Below are positions 63,405 through 64,000 of a stretch of 64,000 bases of DNA, piece by piece (position 1 is the first letter of the stretch; each line of letters opens with the position of its first letter). This DNA comes from Candidatus Bathyarchaeota archaeon (GTDB taxonomy: Archaea > Thermoproteota > Bathyarchaeia > Bathyarchaeales > Bathycorpusculaceae), in the NCBI GenBank assembly GCA_026014665.1, contig JAOZHX010000022.1, positions 245,101 to 309,100 of the forward strand. Reading direction: 5' to 3'. Made by a program: the position numbers and the translations under genes. A model generated the notes under the pieces. The model saw nothing but the letters and a program-made list of their open reading frames with translations. It was not told the DNA's origin and did no database searches.

Positions 63405-63599
63405 TTGGTTAGGATTGGTTTTTATGTTGTGCGGAAGCATGGGAAGCGTGGTGTACGCGAGTATGAGGAGGTTTGTCTGCGGTTTCCGAGGGAGCTGCAT
63501 GGGTTTCTGCGTTGTCTGCAGCATCGGCAGCTGGAGATTAAAGCAACCCGAGAAGGCAACATAACCCACATCATGCTGATTGATAAGCAACCGAAATGA
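63405..63599 (+). CDS. Hypothetical 64-residue basic protein
   Basis: The TTG-started frame codes for a basic alpha/beta protein (VRIGFYVVRKHGKRGVREYEE ... LEIKATREGNITHIMLI). It follows the previous frame closely, suggesting one small operon. No family is recognised. Confidence 0.45.
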   Translation: MVRIGFYVVRKHGKRGVREYEEVCLRFPRELHGFLRCLQHRQLEIKATREGNITHIMLIDKQPK

Positions 63600-63640
63600 A
63601 AACGCCCGCCGCATTCACCCGCACAAGAGAAAGCGCTGCT

Positions 63641-63818
63641 TTTCTAGTCTAGAAAAGCCCCCTGCAAAACGCTTCTAGTCTAGAAAAACGCTAAATTGGG
63701 TCTCGGCAAAATTCAGTCCCAACCCGTCTAAGTCTCTGCATTTTTTACATGAAGCTAGCAAAGTTGCTATTTAAATGCGGCTTTCCGAATTTTCCCCGAG
63801 GGCATTTCTAGTCTAGAA
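63641..63818. repeat. Three copies of a palindromic sequence
   Basis: TTCTAGTCTAGAA occurs at about 63642, 63673 and 63806, each flanked by extra T or A. It is a near-perfect inverted repeat (TTCTAG/CTAGAA around a central T). The spacing is about 31 and 133 bases. No gene is clear between 63600 and 63840. Operator sites, or iterons of a replication origin, are possible. Confidence 0.75.
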
Positions 63819-63843
63819 CTGTTTTGCCCCAGACAAAACCGCC

Positions 63844-63996
63844 TCAAATGCTTGGGTTAATGTGATAAGCTTCTTCGCTGCAGACCTCAAGTTGCTCTTT
63901 TGCTTGGAGGGCAAACCGAAGGCGATGGCGAAGAACCGTTCGAGGCTTGACGTCTTCAAAGGTCAAGAGAGAAGGCTGAACCTTGCCATTTTCTTA
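63844..63996 (-). CDS. Possible short or partial minus-strand gene
   Basis: A minus-strand frame reads LTFEDVKPRTVLRHRLRFAL ... HINPSI before its stop and opens just inside the window edge. It looks protein-like, but start and extent are uncertain. Confidence 0.25.
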
Positions 63997-64000
63997 GTTC

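Overview
The window is archaeal. It carries two intron-containing tRNA genes, an unlinked 5S rRNA gene with a TATA box about 25 bases upstream, archaeal-type aspartate carbamoyltransferase, a type II methionine aminopeptidase, a DUF1512-like protein, a FilR1-type regulator, membrane-anchored winged-helix regulators, Kelch-repeat surface proteins with C-terminal anchors, and a type I-B CRISPR-Cas locus. Gene content and style fit the Thermoproteota, most likely Bathyarchaeia, but that placement is inference because no phylogenetic marker could be aligned.

Layout. 1-15.6 kb is chromosomal: an NrdD-like protein without the glycyl-radical end, pyrB, a malate/lactate dehydrogenase, a universal stress protein, a Kelch protein, an ABC exporter, secreted and membrane proteins, tRNA-Trp, 5S rRNA, DUF1512 and map. 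At 15.9 kb a tRNA-Pro gene is followed by a broken tyrosine recombinase and a decayed coiled-coil gene, the scar of an integrated element. 18-27.6 kb holds a second Kelch protein, a very large secreted protein with a caspase-like His/Cys signature, FilR1, and an ABC-2 exporter.

27.8-47.8 kb is a provirus of the HK97-fold, long-tailed type in canonical order: ParB-like protein, HNH, ATPase and GNAT (a likely DNA-modification cassette), small and large terminase, portal, prohead protease, decoration protein, major capsid protein, connectors, tail tube, tail chaperone with a -1 frameshift site, a very short tape measure, a tail hub/fibre and a holin-like protein. Opposite-strand cargo genes interrupt it: a membrane protein, a Kelch protein, two tiny genes and a toxin-antitoxin pair. 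No replication module and no intact integrase are visible.

48-48.9 kb is an HTH/PIN toxin-antitoxin pair. 49.2-59.6 kb is the CRISPR array (27 repeat units) followed by cas4, cas2, cas1, cas6, cas3, cas5, cas7 and cas8, all transcribed leftwards toward the array. 59.7-64 kb is an accessory area of toxin-antitoxin genes, some broken, small unknown proteins and three copies of a palindrome.

Most notable observations: (1) the six CRISPR units nearest cas4 are shifted by 8 bases. Each duplicates eight bases of leader and has lost the eight bases that would form the crRNA 5-prime handle, as if the integrase had slipped. (2) The provirus has two canonical slippery heptamers, one fusing an ABC-type ATPase to a Mom-like GNAT enzyme and one fusing the tail chaperones. 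(3) One neck protein fuses an alpha/alpha-toroid domain resembling glycoside hydrolases to a head-closure domain. (4) A 1134-residue secreted protein carries a clan CD-like protease signature.
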